The notes below the pieces were generated by a model, which had not been told where the DNA came from, did not search any database, and worked only from the letters and a program-made list of their open reading frames with translations. Shown piece after piece: positions 16,824 through 17,659 of a stretch of DNA of 17,659 nt; position 1 is the stretch's first letter, and each line of letters opens with the position of its first letter. The stretch is from NCBI GenBank assembly GCA_031283785.1, contig JAITBC010000386.1:1-17659 (forward strand), given 5' to 3'. Position numbers and translations under genes: made by a program. This DNA comes from Tannerella sp. (GTDB lineage: Bacteria; Bacteroidota; Bacteroidia; Bacteroidales; Tannerellaceae).

Positions 16824-16854
16824 CAAAAGTATGAAAAAGATGCTTAATCTCAAA
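16824..16854 (-). promoter_or_regulatory. Bacteroidetes-type promoter for the membrane-spanning regulator
   Basis: On the minus strand TTTG (16851-16854) is followed after exactly 19 bases by TACTTTTG (16824-16831). This matches the Bacteroides primary sigma consensus TTTG-N19-21-TAnnTTTG in both boxes and spacing. The regulator ATG at 16793 lies about 30 bases downstream, a short leader. Confidence 0.7.
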
Positions 16855-17268
16855 AACCTCAAATTGCAACGAATTGCGCCGAGGCATCTCTTAAGAAAAC
16901 CATATAATAAATATTTAATGATAGACATGTCTGTAATATCGGTATAATGCTTTCGGAATGCCTTTGCTTTAAATCATAAGTCGATTACGTTTATTTATGT
17001 TTTATTTATGTTTATTCGCTTTTTATTCTCTTAATTTTATCATGTTATCCGGAAATATTCGCTCCGTATTGCACAATTCATAGCATAGAAAAGAAAATTG
17101 CCGACCGTCACTCCGAATCTTTCATTATGCGGCGTATAGCCATGTAGAGTGTTTTTTGAGGTCGTTGTATAAATTGGTATGCTTGTCAATCGGATAATTT
17201 GATATTTCAGGGAACGGGTTCATATAAAATGTAGAGATCAATATAGTATACCTTGATAAAAGACGGGA

Positions 17269-17276
17269 TACTTTTG
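17269..17276 (+). promoter_or_regulatory. Candidate -7 box for the fimbrillin-like gene
   Basis: TACTTTTG, the same octamer as in the divergent regulator promoter, lies 95 bases upstream of the ATG at 17372. No TTTG is present at the proper distance upstream, as expected if the promoter needs an activator. Short arms CGGGA and TCCCG flank the box. Confidence 0.4.
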
Positions 17277-17371
17277 TTCCCGAAAATAATATGAAACACG
17301 TTGTTTTTTCCGTATATACCGTACTTGTATAAGCGGAAATTATAACTAATATAAATTACAATATTACGAAA

Positions 17372-17659
17372 ATGAGAAGAATATATTTGTATAGATATGG
17401 CAGTAGTGCTATGTCGATAATGACGGTTATGTTGATTTTTATCTTTTTAGGTTCCTGTTCTGATTCGGTCGTAGAGAAGGTGCCGGTTATTTCCGATGGA
17501 TTCGAGAATCCGGCGTTTAGCGTAAATGAAGGCGTCGCTACTTACACGTCGTTAGGTTCCGATCTTAAAATTTTATGGCAGAGAGGAGATTTAATCGGAA
17601 TTTTCTGCAATGATACGGATCCGGTAACGGTCAATGGGAGAGCTGTTTTGCATGAGGCT
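17372..17659 (+). CDS. Fimbrillin-like (Mfa/FimA-type) lipoprotein, N-terminal part (runs off the right edge)
   Basis: 96 codons from ATG 17372, open to the window end. Residues 12-28 form a hydrophobic signal segment ending in a lipobox, FLGSC, with C29 as the lipidated cysteine, so the protein is exported as a lipoprotein. After a short linker come FSVNEGVATYTS and KILWQRGDLIGIFCND (residues about 66-81). The W-x-x-GD-x-I-G-x-F pattern is common in fimbrillin-family and Mfa-like proteins of Bacteroidales, which build or anchor surface pili. The fragment is too short to tell a stalk subunit from an anchor or tip protein. A divergent membrane-spanning regulator lies about 580 bases upstream. 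Other lipoproteins sharing this N-terminal motif remain possible. Confidence 0.72.
   Translation, partial: MRRIYLYRYGSSAMSIMTVMLIFIFLGSCSDSVVEKVPVISDGFENPAFSVNEGVATYTSLGSDLKILWQRGDLIGIFCNDTDPVTVNGRAVLHEA

Larger units (their letters stand above)
16800..17371. other. AT-rich divergent intergenic region without recognisable genes
   Basis: About 570 bases between the regulator and the fimbrillin-like gene. I see no convincing ORF, tRNA or rRNA here, and no strong long hairpin. It contains promoter-like boxes at both ends and a short tandem repeat, TTTATTTATGT, at 16990-17000 and 17001-17011 within a T-rich run. The rest is unassigned and could hold a long leader, operator sites or a small RNA. 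Confidence 0.6.

Noticed and set aside
16597..16947. 116-codon plus-strand open frame overlapping the regulator start
   Set aside because: It is mostly antisense to the signal-peptide region of the regulator and crosses its promoter, with no family resemblance.

Overview
The window looks like a chromosomal segment from a gut-type member of the Bacteroidales (Bacteroides / Parabacteroides / Dysgonomonas relatives). The evidence is the Bacteroidetes-style transketolase (SDGGIQEE instead of GDG at the thiamine site), an NrtR/Nudix-type arabinose regulator inside an ara operon, the galM - sugar transporter - galK gene order, a fimbrillin-like lipoprotein, a signal-peptide/TPR/membrane/HTH regulator, and promoters of the Bacteroidetes type (TTTG-N19-TAnnTTTG) rather than sigma70 boxes. 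The genus cannot be fixed from the sequence alone.

Positions 1-9342, minus strand: an L-arabinose catabolic operon, in transcription order Na+/sugar symporter (GTG start at 9342), AraR-like Nudix repressor, araD, araA, araB, then a secreted TPR protein with a degenerate trypsin-like domain, then transketolase, which runs off the left edge. Together they import L-arabinose, isomerise it to L-ribulose, phosphorylate it, epimerise it to D-xylulose 5-phosphate and pass it to the non-oxidative pentose phosphate pathway. The transketolase has no stop in the window and covers positions 1-1117.

Positions 9343-9664: a 322-base gap holding a terminator-like hairpin behind galK and, nearer the ara operon, a perfect inverted repeat with 19-base arms. 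Each arm carries a TGTTRTAYAACA pseudo-palindrome. This is the best candidate for the AraR operator.

Positions 9665-13466, minus strand: a galactose operon of galM (mutarotase), a FucP/GluP-family hexose transporter and galK, with a strong hairpin between the transporter and galK. Arabinose and galactose genes side by side suit a diet of plant arabinogalactan or pectin side chains. No glycoside hydrolase or SusC/D pair is present here.

Positions 13467-13701: a regulatory region between galM and a divergent gene, with a 24-base perfect palindrome and a tandem pair of 20-base repeats. Positions 13702-14952, plus strand: a secreted protein, probably an outer-membrane beta-barrel, that I cannot assign to a characterised family.

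Positions 14967-16793, minus strand: a membrane-spanning regulator (periplasmic TPR, one transmembrane helix, cytoplasmic coiled coil and HTH). It is separated by a roughly 580-base AT-rich noncoding stretch from a divergent fimbrillin-like lipoprotein gene that begins at 17372 and leaves the window. This is probably the start of a separate surface-adhesin locus.
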